Assembly: GCF_016834655.1 (NCBI RefSeq)
Contig: NZ_JAENHP010000008.1
Span: 62,001 to 126,000 of the forward strand
DNA from: Paractinoplanes ovalisporus
Lineage (GTDB): Bacteria; Actinomycetota; Actinomycetes; Mycobacteriales; Micromonosporaceae
DNA: 64,000 nt
Reading direction: 5' to 3'
The position numbers were made by a program, and so were the translations under genes. Shown here piece by piece: positions 47,909-56,514 of this stretch. Position 1 is the stretch's first letter. Each line of letters starts with the position of its first letter. Under the pieces are notes generated by a model. It did no database searches and had not been told where the DNA came from. It was given only the letters and a program-made list of their open reading frames with translations.

Positions 47909-48988
47909 TCAGCGACGACGGGGCGGGGCCGCCCACACGAAACGGGGTGCGGCGGCCGGCAGGGCCAGGGCGCGGTAGCTCGGCTCGACCGGGCGGCCCC
48001 GGTCGGGCGGGCGCCAGATCGGCGGCGGGCCCCACCAGATGACCCGCTCGCCGGTCGGCTGCGGCAGCACGGGCAGGGGCGGCGCCCCCAAGGCGTGCCG
48101 GGGCGACTGCGGGGGCAGGGCGGACGGACCGGAAGGGGCCTCCGCAGGGGTCTCGACGTGGGTCGCATGGGTGGCCGGGGCGGTGGCCAGCACGACCGCG
48201 GCGCCGACGGTGAGCGCGCAGGCCACGCCGGCCGGGATCAGCCAGCCCTCGCGGACGGTGTCGCCAAGGAACACCACGGCCACGATGGACGGCGCCATCA
48301 CCTCGGCCGTCCAGTGGATCGCGGTCACCGGGCCGACGTCGCCGTGCTGCAGGGCGTGGGCGTAGAGCGTCATGCCGGTTCCGGCGAAGACGAGCAGGGC
48401 CGCGACCAGCGGCTCGGTGACCAGGGCGAGCGCGACCTGGCCGGCGCCCACGCCCTCGGGCACCGGCAGCGACCGGCCGACCAGGGCGGCGCCGCCGAGC
48501 GACAGACCGGCGCAGGCCGCGATGACGCCGCCGGGGGCGTCGACCTTGACCGCGCCGTAGCCGACCAGAACCATGGCGGCGGCCGCACCGCAGAGGGCGA
48601 ACCGCAGCTCGCCGGGCGTGTGGACCTCGGCCTGCGGGGCGGCCGAGAAGGCCAGGAAGGTCAGCGAGACGATCGTGACGAGGATGGCCGCCGAGTCGCG
48701 TTTGCGCAGGCGGGAGCCGAGCCAGATGCGGGCGCCGAGCACGGTCAGGGCCAGCGAACCGGCCAGGATCGACTCGACGACGTAGACCGCCAGCGTCTGC
48801 AGGGCGATCATGGCGCCGACCCAGGCCAGGATGTCGAAGAAGATGCCGGCCAGATAGAGCGGGTGGGCCATCGTCTGGGCCGTGCTGCGGCTGCGGCGGG
48901 CGCCGACGGCCTGCAGGATCGAGGCGGTCGCGTAACAGAGCGACCCGAAGACCACGATCGAGACCGCGACCCAACCGGCGCCGGTCAT
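47909..48988 (-). CDS. DMT/EamA-like multi-spanning membrane protein
   Basis: 359 residues from the ATG at 48988. About nine or ten helices (WVAVSIVVFGSLCYATASIL, LAGIFFDILAWVGAMIALQTL, LVTIVSLTFLAFSAA, MVLVGYGAVKVDAPGGVI, VALALVTEPLVAALLVFAGTGMTLYA and later ones) resemble EamA/DMT permeases such as the multidrug and NIPA-type families. A Pro-rich cytoplasmic tail (ALPPQSPRHALGAPPLPVLPQP) of about 70 residues ends the protein. The gene starts 73 bp after the anti-sigma stop and may be in the same transcript. Substrate unknown. Confidence 0.75.
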   Translation of the reverse strand: MTGAGWVAVSIVVFGSLCYATASILQAVGARRSRSTAQTMAHPLYLAGIFFDILAWVGAMIALQTLAVYVVESILAGSLALTVLGARIWLGSRLRKRDSAAILVTIVSLTFLAFSAAPQAEVHTPGELRFALCGAAAAMVLVGYGAVKVDAPGGVIAACAGLSLGGAALVGRSLPVPEGVGAGQVALALVTEPLVAALLVFAGTGMTLYAHALQHGDVGPVTAIHWTAEVMAPSIVAVVFLGDTVREGWLIPAGVACALTVGAAVVLATAPATHATHVETPAEAPSGPSALPPQSPRHALGAPPLPVLPQPTGERVIWWGPPPIWRPPDRGRPVEPSYRALALPAAAPRFVWAAPPRRR

Positions 48989-49061
48989 GGTGAGGACCAG
49001 ACGCCGTGACGCTGAGTCGATCGAGCAATCACGATCCGATAATAGGCTCCCGGGCGGGGTT

Positions 49062-49751
49062 CTAGATAGTGGCGACGGCCAGAACCTGCCCCGCGTACGT
49101 CTCGACCTGGACCGCCGCCACGTCGGCCGGAGCCACCAGCGCGCTGCCGTCGACCGCGGTGCCGTCCGTCGCGCCGGCGTCGCTGACCAGCCAGCTTCCG
49201 GCGAACTCACGGCGGCCGTCGTTCGCCACGACGAACAGGCGGCACTGGGTACCGGCCGGGACGCCGGCGATCGTGGCACTCAGCCGCACCCATCCGGCGG
49301 CCGGGGTCATCGTCACGTTCAGCGCCGTGCCGGTGGTGCGGTCGAGCGCCGTGAGCACCTTCGGGGCGGCCGCACTGGCCGCGGCCACGGCCCGGGCGTC
49401 GGCCGAAGTCGCGGTCGACCGGCCGGCATAGAGGCCGCCCGCGAGGGCCAGCACGGCGGCGGCGACCCCGGCCAGCGTCCACAGCGCGGTGCGCCGCTTG
49501 TCCTGGCCGCGGCGCTCCTCCCGTACCTGGGCAAGGGTCTTGTGCAACAGCAGGTCACCGTCGGGCGGCGGGCCCTCCAGGAACGCCTCGGGCGGGATCT
49601 CACCGAGCCGTTCCTCCATCTGGCGCAGGTCGCCCACCTCGCGGCGGCACTGCGGGCAGTCCTCGACGTGGGCGTGCACGGCCGACCACTCGTCGTCGTC
49701 GAGCACACCCAGGGCGTACGCACCCAGCTGCTCGGTCTGGTGCCCGCTCAT
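49062..49751 (-). CDS. Anti-sigma factor (zinc-finger ASD / RskA type)
   Basis: 229 residues. An N-terminal zinc-binding anti-sigma domain has HVEDCPQC (His28-x3-Cys32-x2-Cys35) in a helical domain that opens with QTEQLGAYALGVLDDDEWSAV. One membrane helix (TLAGVAAAVLALAGGLYAG, about 90-110) follows, and the outer region (LNVTMTPAAGWVRLSATIAGVPAGTQCRLFVV) is the RskA-type C-terminal domain. It should hold the co-encoded sigma factor inactive until an envelope signal triggers proteolysis. The start overlaps the sigma stop (ATGA), so the pair is produced in balance. Confidence 0.92.
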   Translation of the reverse strand: MSGHQTEQLGAYALGVLDDDEWSAVHAHVEDCPQCRREVGDLRQMEERLGEIPPEAFLEGPPPDGDLLLHKTLAQVREERRGQDKRRTALWTLAGVAAAVLALAGGLYAGRSTATSADARAVAAASAAAPKVLTALDRTTGTALNVTMTPAAGWVRLSATIAGVPAGTQCRLFVVANDGRREFAGSWLVSDAGATDGTAVDGSALVAPADVAAVQVETYAGQVLAVATI

Positions 49752-50212
49752 GTGACTCCCGTCGGTTCGGCGGCGGGCAGCGCCTCCCGCAACCGGCGCA
49801 ACGCCTCGTAGCTGCGGGACTTCACCGTCTCGGCCGGAAGACCGAGCGACGCCGCCGCCTCTTTGACGTCACGCCCCTGGAAGTACAACTGGTTCAACAC
49901 CTCGCGCTGTTCGGGCGGAAGCGTCCCGACGGCGGTGAGCATCTCCATCGGTCCGGCCTGCGGCTGCGGCACGCCCTGCTCGGCGGCGACATCGCGCACG
50001 ATCGGAAACAGATGCGCCCGTACGGCACCCCGGTCGCCGCTGAGGGAGGCACTGGCCGACCAGGCCCGCACCAGGGTCTCGCGCACGATGAGTTCGGCCC
50101 GCACCCGGTCTCCGGCGCTCAACCGGGTCGCGTACGCGAGCAGGGCGGCCCCGTGCTCCGCGAAGAGCCGCCTTACGAGCACCTCCCCGGCGGTGCGGTC
50201 GCGTCGGCTCAC
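49748..50212 (-). CDS. ECF RNA polymerase sigma factor
   Basis: 154 residues from a GTG at 50212. It is short for an ECF sigma. Region 2 is reduced (EHGAALLAYATRLSAGDRVRAELIVRETLVRAW), and region 4 is clear: LPPEQREVLNQLYFQGRDVKEAAASLGLPAETVKSRSYEALRRLR. The pairing with the zinc anti-sigma factor fits the SigK/SigL-like groups. Its start lies inside the stop of the propeller gene (GTGA) and its stop overlaps the anti-sigma start (ATGA), so all three are translationally coupled. Confidence 0.9.
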   Translation of the reverse strand: MSRRDRTAGEVLVRRLFAEHGAALLAYATRLSAGDRVRAELIVRETLVRAWSASASLSGDRGAVRAHLFPIVRDVAAEQGVPQPQAGPMEMLTAVGTLPPEQREVLNQLYFQGRDVKEAAASLGLPAETVKSRSYEALRRLREALPAAEPTGVT

Positions 50213-52137
50213 TCCCCCACCCGCAGGACGGAGATGGTGTTGTCGCCGCCGTTGGAGACGTACGCGGTGCGTCCGTCGGGCGACACCCCCACCGTACGGG
50301 GGCTCTTGCCGACCTTGACCGTCGCCGTGATCTTGCCGGTCTTGCCGTTGAGCACCGACACCGTGCCGTCGAACTCGTTGACCACGTAGCCGTAGCGGCT
50401 GTCGGTCGAGAAGGCCACGCTCTGCGGATCACGTCCGACCTTGAACGGGCCGGTCCGCTTGAGGGTGACCGTGTCGATCAGGTCGGCGGTGTCGGACTCG
50501 TAGCCCGCGACCAGCGCCATCCGCCCGTCCGGCGAGACCGCGATGCTGTGCGGCGCCCGCGACACCGGGATGGTGCGGATCACCGCGTTGGTCCGCATGT
50601 CGATCACCGAGACCGCGTTCGACTCGTGGTTGGCGGTGAACGCGCGCATCTGGTCGCCGGAGAAGCCGACCGCGTGCGGGTTGGGCCGCACCGGCAGGTC
50701 CGACTCCATCCGCAGCGTGCCCGAGCTGAAGATCTCGAGCCGGCCGTCACTGTGGATCGGCACCCAGAGCTTGTTGTCCGGGGCGACGGCCAGTGTGTAC
50801 GGCATGTGGCCGGTGTCGAGGTAACGGACCACCTTGCGGCTGGCCGTGTCGACGACCGCGACGCCGCTGCCGGTGTGCTTGTCGTCCTCGTACATCGACA
50901 CGAACACCGTACGGCCGTCACGCGAGACGGCGACGAAACGGGGCGTGTTGCGCAGCACGACCGGGGAGACCTTGCGCGTACGGGCGTCGACCACCGAGAG
51001 GACGCGGCTGTTCTGATTGGCGACGTAGATCGTGCGGCCGTCGGGCGAGACGATCACGCCCTCGGGCTCGGCGCCGACCCGGATCGTGCCGACCACCGTG
51101 GGGCGGGCGACGCTCTGGACCCGTTCGGCGGCCAGCGGGACCCGCGTGACCTCGGGGGCCACCGTCTCCTTGAGTTCGGCGCTCGGCTGCTGGGTGGCCT
51201 GCGGACCGGCCACGGCGTTGGAGGAGGGCTGACGGCGGCCGTCGAGCAGGGTCATCGCCACGCCGGCACCGCCCAGGACGACCAGCGTCGTGAGGATCGC
51301 GACCAGGACCGTGGTGCCGATCTGGCGGCGGGCCGGTGGGGGCGGGGCGGGCAGGACGGTGACGCGGGCGGGACCGTAGCCGCCGGCGACCATCCCTCCG
51401 TCGTACGTCCGCAGGCCTTCCGGTTCGCCGCCGCGGGAGGTGCCGTAGTCACGGGCGGCGTAGGCCCCGGCGACAGCGGGAGCAGGTGCGGCCGTAGCTG
51501 CGCCTTGCGGAATCCCGTCCCACGTGCCGCCCTGGGGAACTCCGTCCCAGGTGCCGCCTTGGGGAACTCCGTCCCAGGTGCCGCCTTGGGGAACTCCGTC
51601 CCAGGTGCCGCCTTGGGGAACACCGTCCCAGGTGCCGCCGCCGTTCTGCGGGGCGACCGCGTTCGCGACCTGGCCGGTGACGCGGACGTCGGCCCAGCCC
51701 GCTGGACCCCGTACGGTGACCGAGCCGTCGAGCCAATCGGAGCGTGGCAGCCACATGATGCGCAGCGTCCGGTCGTTGAGCATGGCCCGCAGGCCCGGCC
51801 CGGAGACGGTCACGGTGGCGCCGGCGACGGCCAGCGGCGGCCCCTCGACCCGGATGTCGGCGACCAGGCGCGGCGTCTCGGCGGCGACCGTGCCGAAATC
51901 GACGCGTTCGGGTTCCAGCCGTACGGCGGTCCGTTCGAGCGCGGCGGCCGCGGCGGCGGACACGCTACGGCTGTCGTCCTCCATCATCTGCTGGAGGGCA
52001 TGTCGTGCGGCAGCGGCCATCGCGAGGTCGGCACCCCACGCCAGCCTGGCCAATCCGTCGACCCCGGTCAGCCGGGACTCCCGGATCGGACTGCCGATCT
52101 CGGTCAGCACACTCTGCGGTAGTCCAGTATCACTCAT
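50209..52137 (-). CDS. Membrane-anchored YncE/YVTN-type beta-propeller protein
   Basis: 642 residues from the ATG at 52137. N-terminal cytoplasmic part (about 1-180): a helical segment (LARLAWGADLAMAAAARHALQQMM) and a beta domain (VDFGTVAAETPRLVADIRVEGPPLAVAGATVTV). Five nonapeptide repeats TWDGVPQGG then lead to a membrane helix (TTVLVAILTTLVVLGGAGVAMTLL, about 300-322). The outer C-terminal part (about 365-642) is a seven-bladed propeller with YVTN motifs (IYVANQNSRVLSVVD, VVNEFDGTVSVLNGKTG, YVSNGGDNTISVL). In micromonosporal genomes such propellers lie next to ECF sigma operons. Its gene is first in the operon with the sigma and anti-sigma factors, so it may take part in sensing envelope state. 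Confidence 0.85.
   Translation of the reverse strand: MSDTGLPQSVLTEIGSPIRESRLTGVDGLARLAWGADLAMAAAARHALQQMMEDDSRSVSAAAAAALERTAVRLEPERVDFGTVAAETPRLVADIRVEGPPLAVAGATVTVSGPGLRAMLNDRTLRIMWLPRSDWLDGSVTVRGPAGWADVRVTGQVANAVAPQNGGGTWDGVPQGGTWDGVPQGGTWDGVPQGGTWDGVPQGGTWDGIPQGAATAAPAPAVAGAYAARDYGTSRGGEPEGLRTYDGGMVAGGYGPARVTVLPAPPPPARRQIGTTVLVAILTTLVVLGGAGVAMTLLDGRRQPSSNAVAGPQATQQPSAELKETVAPEVTRVPLAAERVQSVARPTVVGTIRVGAEPEGVIVSPDGRTIYVANQNSRVLSVVDARTRKVSPVVLRNTPRFVAVSRDGRTVFVSMYEDDKHTGSGVAVVDTASRKVVRYLDTGHMPYTLAVAPDNKLWVPIHSDGRLEIFSSGTLRMESDLPVRPNPHAVGFSGDQMRAFTANHESNAVSVIDMRTNAVIRTIPVSRAPHSIAVSPDGRMALVAGYESDTADLIDTVTLKRTGPFKVGRDPQSVAFSTDSRYGYVVNEFDGTVSVLNGKTGKITATVKVGKSPRTVGVSPDGRTAYVSNGGDNTISVLRVGE
51503..51639. 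repeat. Five 27-bp tandem repeats inside the propeller gene
   Basis: The plus strand repeats GGAACTCCGTCCCAGGTGCC and seven further bases in each unit, coding TWDGVPQGG on the minus strand (the outer copies vary slightly, for example GIPQG). The units keep the reading frame, so copy-number change would lengthen or shorten the linker before the membrane helix. Confidence 0.9.
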
Positions 52138-52234
52138 AGTGTCCCCGCGATCATCATGCGGTGACGGGGGTCCACATGGGAAGACACAGAGCGAAGTTGG
52201 CATCTGTTCCGATGCCGACACTTAGGGTCCCCGG

Positions 52235-52780
52235 ATGCCTCTCAGCCCCGCCGACCTGGCCGGATACGTCGACCGGGACCTCGACACCGATCTTGCCCGC
52301 TGGTTCGCCGGCACCGAGCCGATCACGCTCGACGGCGACGTCCGCCCGGTCGAGCCGTTCCTGGCCCGGCTCGCACCGGCCGACGCCGCCGCCCTGGCCG
52401 CCTTCGACCGCCGGGTACGTTCCGGCACAATGCCCGCATTCCTGGACATCGCCGACTGGGTCTACGGTTTTGACTTCGCCGCCAACGGCTGCGGCATCCT
52501 CGACTCCGACTACGCGACCGAGCTGACCGACGACGACCTGTACGCGGTGGCCGCCGACGGCAGCGGCAGCTACTACGTCGTGCTCACCAATGGGCAGGTC
52601 GCCACCTGGTTCCACGAGGAGGAGGTGGTCGAGGGCCACACCCGCTTCGACAACCTCGACGTCTTCGTCTGGACGATGGTGCGCTACCAGGCCGTACGGG
52701 ATGGGAAGCTCACGTGGGCCGACGTCCAGGACGACTTCGACGCGCTGGCCCAGGACGGCGCGGCCATCCTGCTCAGGTGA
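52235..52780 (+). CDS. Small alpha/beta protein, SMI1/KNR4 (SUKH)-like
   Basis: 181 residues from the ATG at 52235. LTDDDLYAVAADGSGSYYVVLTNGQVATWFHEEEVVEGHTRFDNLDVFVWTMVRYQ resembles the core strands of the SUKH/SMI1 superfamily (A-x-DGSG-x-Y, then V-x-x-W-x-H-E). The first half (LAGYVDRDLDTDLARWFAGTEPI, LARLAPADAAALAAFDRR) is helical. SUKH proteins often act as immunity proteins against contact-dependent toxins, but no toxin gene is adjacent here. It is divergent from the propeller gene by 97 bp and converges on tspO. The assignment is tentative. Confidence 0.5.
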   Translation: MPLSPADLAGYVDRDLDTDLARWFAGTEPITLDGDVRPVEPFLARLAPADAAALAAFDRRVRSGTMPAFLDIADWVYGFDFAANGCGILDSDYATELTDDDLYAVAADGSGSYYVVLTNGQVATWFHEEEVVEGHTRFDNLDVFVWTMVRYQAVRDGKLTWADVQDDFDALAQDGAAILLR

Positions 52781-53275
52781 TCAGGTGTTCAGCTGCCAGA
52801 TGGCCAGGTTGAGCGCCGTCGCGTAGGAGACCCAGGCCCAGTACGGGAGCAGCAGCAACGCGGCGCCGCGGCGGACCCGCCAGAAGGCGACCGTCGTGGC
52901 GCCGATCAGCAGCCACAGCACGACGATGTCGGCGAAGGCCAGACCGTACTGGCCGGCGCCGAAGAACAGCGGGGTCCAGATCGCGTTGAGCACCAGCTGG
53001 GCCGCATAGAGCCAGAGCGGCCAGGTGAAGCCGACGCGCTGCCAGGCCAGCCAGCCCGCGACAGCGATCATCACGTAGAGCACGGTCCAGACCGGGCCGA
53101 ACAGCCAGGACGGCGGCGCCCAGGCCGGCTGCTCGAGGCCGTTGTACTCGGCGCTGGTGCCGGCCACACCCAGCCCACCGATCGCGGCCGCCACGAAGAC
53201 GGCCAGTCCGAACCCGGCCAGCGCCAGCCAGCGGTGCCGGTGGGGCGTGGGCAGCGGAAGCGCGGCTTGGCTCAT
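52781..53275 (-). CDS. tspO: TspO/MBR-family membrane protein
   Basis: 164 residues, five membrane helices as in TspO. Characteristic sequence: GLEQPAWAPPSWLFGPVWTVLYVMIAVAGWLAWQ (W-A-P-P-x-x-x-F-x-x-V-W-T-x-L-Y), LWLYAAQLVLNAIWTPLFFGAGQYGLAFADIVVLWLLI (N-x-x-W-x-P-x-F-F) and the C-terminal LLPYWAWVSYATALNLAIWQLN. The family binds porphyrins and sterols and is linked to tetrapyrrole and stress control. The stop lies directly after the stop of the preceding plus-strand gene (convergent, no spacer). It has no obvious operon partner; the small membrane protein upstream is 75 bp away. Confidence 0.94.
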   Translation of the reverse strand: MSQAALPLPTPHRHRWLALAGFGLAVFVAAAIGGLGVAGTSAEYNGLEQPAWAPPSWLFGPVWTVLYVMIAVAGWLAWQRVGFTWPLWLYAAQLVLNAIWTPLFFGAGQYGLAFADIVVLWLLIGATTVAFWRVRRGAALLLLPYWAWVSYATALNLAIWQLNT

Positions 53276-53350
53276 GAGATGAGAGTTCCCGAACTGGACC
53301 GTCCGAAACGAAACATCACCTCGGCCGGCCCAGCCACCACTGATCGGAAG

Positions 53351-53767
53351 TCAGTTGCCACACCACTCTTTGACCTCGTCGTCGTTGAGCAGGCGGATCA
53401 GCGCGGCATTGACGGCGAAGGCGGTGATCGCCGGGAAGATCGCGCCGGTGAACAGGTTCACGACGGCGCCGAGCAGGTTGATCACGGACAGTCCGATCGC
53501 CACACTGCGGGCCCACGAGCGACCCTGCCAGATGAACACCCCGCACACCGCCTGCGTCGCGGAGAGCACGAATTGCGCGTAGACCAGGACGTAGACCACG
53601 GCCGGAACCCGCATGCCGTGCGAGTCGGTGACCGTGCCGAGCAGGACGATGGAGAGCAGAAAGCCCAGGACCCCGAACCCGCCGAGCAGGAAGGCCAGCA
53701 TCTTCGCCTTGCGGGGCCGCACCGGCCGGGTGGGTTCGGGATAACTCTGGACGTCGGCTTCGTACAA
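53351..53767 (-). CDS. Small four-helix membrane protein, unknown function
   Basis: 138 residues from a TTG start at 53767, chosen because CCAGGAGGAGG lies about 8 nt upstream. A short cytoplasmic N-terminus (YEADVQSYPEPTRPVRPRKAK) is followed by four helices: LAFLLGGFGVLGFLLSIVLLG, VPAVVYVLVYAQFVLSATQAV, SVAIGLSVINLLGAVVNLF and AIFPAITAFAVNAALIRLL. The C-terminus is NDDEVKEWCGN. This DUF-type layout is common near regulators in actinobacteria. It is divergent from the histidine kinase gene and may share its promoter region. Confidence 0.7.
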   Translation of the reverse strand: MYEADVQSYPEPTRPVRPRKAKMLAFLLGGFGVLGFLLSIVLLGTVTDSHGMRVPAVVYVLVYAQFVLSATQAVCGVFIWQGRSWARSVAIGLSVINLLGAVVNLFTGAIFPAITAFAVNAALIRLLNDDEVKEWCGN

Positions 53768-53907
53768 CGGGAACGCCTCCTCCTGGACAACCGTCGACAG
53801 TGGTCAGTGCGAGCTCATGTCGATGAGTGTGAATCGTTCCGACGGGCCTCTCCATGCCGCACCGGTGCGGCATGGACCGGGGGCGGGGTGCGTGCCAAAC
53901 TGCGGGC

Positions 53908-55113
53908 GTGGACCTGCTCCGGGGCGTTGACCTGCACCAGCGGATCCAGGCGATCACCACCGGCGTGATCCTGCTGTCCCGCGTCGGCACGCTGGTCATG
54001 GTCGGTCTGAGCATCGTGGCGCTGGCCCGGCTCGACGGCTACACGAACAAGCCGCTGGCGACGGCCACCTATCTCACGGTCGCGGTGTGGAGCGTGGTCT
54101 TTCTGCCGGTTGTCGCGAGACGCGACCCGATCCCCCGCCCGGTGCTGGCGATCGACGTCGCGGTCACGTCGGCCGCGGCCGCGGTACTGCCGTGGAGCCT
54201 GACCGAGGAGGCGTTCGCCACGGCGGCCGTGCCCGACTTCGAGCCGGTCGGCGTCTCGACCGCGGTCGCCGTGGCCCTGGCGACCGCGTCCTGGTGGGCC
54301 ACCGCAGCCGGCGGTCTGGCCCTGGCCGTGGCCTACTTCGTGGCCCAGCTCGCGTCACCGGCCTACTTCGAGGTGGCCTCCACCGCCAACATCATCGGCT
54401 GGCAGGTGGTCACGGCCGCCTGCTGCTGCCTGTTCATCCGGCGGCTGCGGGCGGTCGCGGACGCGGTCGACCTGGCCACCGACCAGGTGATCGCCGCCCG
54501 GGAACGCGTCGCCGCCCGGCGCAGCCAGGACGAGGAGCGGATGCGTCACTTCCAGGAGCAGCTGCTGCGGCACCGCGCGCTGCACGACGGCCCGCTGCGC
54601 CTGCTCACCGCGATCGCCGGCCAGGGCCCGGCCGGGCACCCCGACCCCCGGGTCCGCGGCCAGGCCGCGATCAGCGCCAACGTGCTGCGCGGCACCACGC
54701 CTGACGACCCCGACGGCACGCTCACCGAACTCTCCCTGGCCCTGATCGAGGCCGGCAACGACAGCGCCGCCCAAGGCCTGCGTGTGGAGTACCACTTCGC
54801 CAACCTGCCCGACACGTTGCCGTCCGAGGTGCTGCACGCGTTCCGGCAGGCCGCCGCGGAGGCGCTGGCCAACGTCGCCCGGCACGCCGGCAGCAGCCGG
54901 GTACGGCTGACCGCCCTCTCCGACCGGCAGGCGGTCCCGACCGTCACGGTCGCGGTCGTCGACCAGGGCAAGGGCTTCGACCCCGAGACGACGCCGTTCG
55001 GTTACGGCATCCGGCACTCCATCACGGCCCGCATGCACGAGGTCGGCGGCGCGGCCGGCGTGGACAGCCACCCCGGCCAGGGCACCCGGGTCGACCTGCG
55101 GTGGCCGGCATGA
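53908..55113 (+). CDS. NarL-class sensor histidine kinase
   Basis: About 401 residues from a GTG at 53908; the frame is open further left and ATGs at 53854 and 53872 are possible. About six membrane helices (TTGVILLSRVGTLVMVGLSIVALARL, AVWSVVFLPVVA, AIDVAVTSAAAAVLPW, SWWATAAGGLALAVAYFVAQL, IIGWQVVTAACCCLFI) come first. The dimerisation helix has LLRHRALHDGPLRLLTAIAG with the phospho-His in the HDxPxR-like position. The HATPase_c domain has AAAEALANVARHAGSS and VVDQGKGFDPETTPFGYGI. The stop overlaps the response regulator ATG (ATGA). Confidence 0.87.
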   Translation: MDLLRGVDLHQRIQAITTGVILLSRVGTLVMVGLSIVALARLDGYTNKPLATATYLTVAVWSVVFLPVVARRDPIPRPVLAIDVAVTSAAAAVLPWSLTEEAFATAAVPDFEPVGVSTAVAVALATASWWATAAGGLALAVAYFVAQLASPAYFEVASTANIIGWQVVTAACCCLFIRRLRAVADAVDLATDQVIAARERVAARRSQDEERMRHFQEQLLRHRALHDGPLRLLTAIAGQGPAGHPDPRVRGQAAISANVLRGTTPDDPDGTLTELSLALIEAGNDSAAQGLRVEYHFANLPDTLPSEVLHAFRQAAAEALANVARHAGSSRVRLTALSDRQAVPTVTVAVVDQGKGFDPETTPFGYGIRHSITARMHEVGGAAGVDSHPGQGTRVDLRWPA

Positions 55114-55721
55114 TCCGGGTCGCCGTCATCGACAACGACAAGCTGGTGCCGGCCGGGCTGCGGGCCCTGCTGGCCGAGACCGGTGACATCCGGGTCGTGC
55201 ACGCCGCCACCACCGTCGGCGACCACCTCGCGGCCGCGCCCGAGGCCGATGTCGTGCTGCTCGACTTGCGGCTCGAGGACGGCACCGAGGCGGCGGCCAA
55301 CGTCGCCCGGCTGCGGCGTACGGGCGTACGGGTCCTGGTCTTCTCGGTGCACGGCGACCGCCGACACGTGCGCGCCACCGTCCGGGCCGGCGCCGGTGGC
55401 TACCTGGTCAAGGACGACGACGCGGCCAAACTGACCGACGCCATCCGCAACGTCCACGACGGCCAACCGGCGTTCACGGCCGAGCTGATGACCATCATCA
55501 ACGACGATCCGCCGGAGCTGTCGCCGCAGGAGGCGCGGGCGCTTTACCTCTACGGCACCGGCAGCACCCTGGCCGCCACGGCCCGCCGCATGGGCGTGAC
55601 CATTCCGACCGTCCGCTCCTACCTGACCCGCATCCGCGCGAAGTGGGCCGCGATCGACGAGCCGGTCGACGACGTACGCACCCTGGTCGATCAATATCAG
55701 CCCCGCCCCGAACCCAGCTGA
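55110..55721 (+). CDS. NarL-family response regulator
   Basis: 203 residues from the ATG at 55110 inside the kinase stop. Receiver domain: VAVIDNDKLVPAGL, phospho-acceptor Asp in VVLLDLRLEDG, Ser in VLVFSVHGD and Lys in GYLVKDDDAAKL. Output domain (about 135-200): LSPQEARALYLYGTGSTLAATARRMGVTIPTVRSYLTRIRAKWA, a LuxR-type HTH that lacks some canonical residues. Asp-Asn instead of Asp-Asp in the acidic pocket (VIDNDK) is a variation, but the phosphorylated Asp is intact. It forms a two-component system with the upstream kinase; targets unknown. Confidence 0.92.
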   Translation: MIRVAVIDNDKLVPAGLRALLAETGDIRVVHAATTVGDHLAAAPEADVVLLDLRLEDGTEAAANVARLRRTGVRVLVFSVHGDRRHVRATVRAGAGGYLVKDDDAAKLTDAIRNVHDGQPAFTAELMTIINDDPPELSPQEARALYLYGTGSTLAATARRMGVTIPTVRSYLTRIRAKWAAIDEPVDDVRTLVDQYQPRPEPS

Positions 55722-55737
55722 CTCCTATGCTGCCCCC

Positions 55738-56514
55738 ATGGAGGGCAGGAATCCCGCTCAGACATTCGGTGAAGTAGCCGACGACTACGACCGCGTCCGC
55801 CCGGCGTACCCCACGGCCCTGTACGACGACGTGCTCGACTACGGTCCGCCCGGCATCGGCGGCCGCCGGGCGCTGGAGGTCGGGGCGGGCACCGGCCGGG
55901 CCACCGAGGCGTTCGCCGCGCGAGGCGTGCCGGTGGTGGCGGTGGAGCCGGACGACGCGATGGCGGACGTCCTCGTCCGGCGCGTGGGCCACGCTCCCGA
56001 TGTCCAGTTGATACGCGGACGGTTCGAGGAGTTCCGGAGCGACGAGAGGTTCGGGCTGCTGTTCAGCGCCGAGGCGTGGCACTGGACCGAACCCCGGACA
56101 CGGTGGGCGCAGGCCGCCGGCGCGCTCGCCGGCGGGGCGACGCTGGCGCTGTTCTGGAACACCGAGCGGGTCGCCGACCCGGCCCTGCGAACCGCCATGC
56201 TCGAGGTCTTCGCGCGGCACGCCCCATCGGTCGTCATCAACGATGAACCGGTGGCCGCCGACCAGGTGTGGCAGCGGTGGCCCGGCGACGAACTGTCCGG
56301 CCAGTCCGCATTCGAGGGACTTGTGAGCCGCCATTACCGGTCACCGCGGAACATGCCGAGCACGGACTATCTGGACCTGACCCGGACCAGGTCGCAGTAC
56401 CGGATGCTGCCGCCGTCGACCCGCCGGCCTCTGCTGGCCGCGCTGGAGGCCTTGTTCGACGACGAGGTGCCGCTGGCCATCCACACGACCCTGCTGCTGG
56501 CCCGCCGCGCTTAG
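55738..56514 (+). CDS. Class I SAM-dependent methyltransferase
   Basis: 258 residues. It starts with FGEVADDYDRVRPAYPTALYDDVL, then the SAM-binding RALEVGAGTGRATEAFAARG (motif I, E-x-G-x-G-x-G), the acidic end of beta2 in VVAVEPDDAMADVLVRR, and motif II-like LLFSAEAWHWTEPRTRW. FSAxAWHWT is common in the UbiE-like group that methylates small molecules. C-terminal AIHTTLLLARR completes the fold. It is 16 bp after the response regulator and may be co-transcribed. The stop overlaps the convergent DUF1905 gene by 4 bp. Substrate unknown. Confidence 0.9.
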   Translation: MEGRNPAQTFGEVADDYDRVRPAYPTALYDDVLDYGPPGIGGRRALEVGAGTGRATEAFAARGVPVVAVEPDDAMADVLVRRVGHAPDVQLIRGRFEEFRSDERFGLLFSAEAWHWTEPRTRWAQAAGALAGGATLALFWNTERVADPALRTAMLEVFARHAPSVVINDEPVAADQVWQRWPGDELSGQSAFEGLVSRHYRSPRNMPSTDYLDLTRTRSQYRMLPPSTRRPLLAALEALFDDEVPLAIHTTLLLARRA

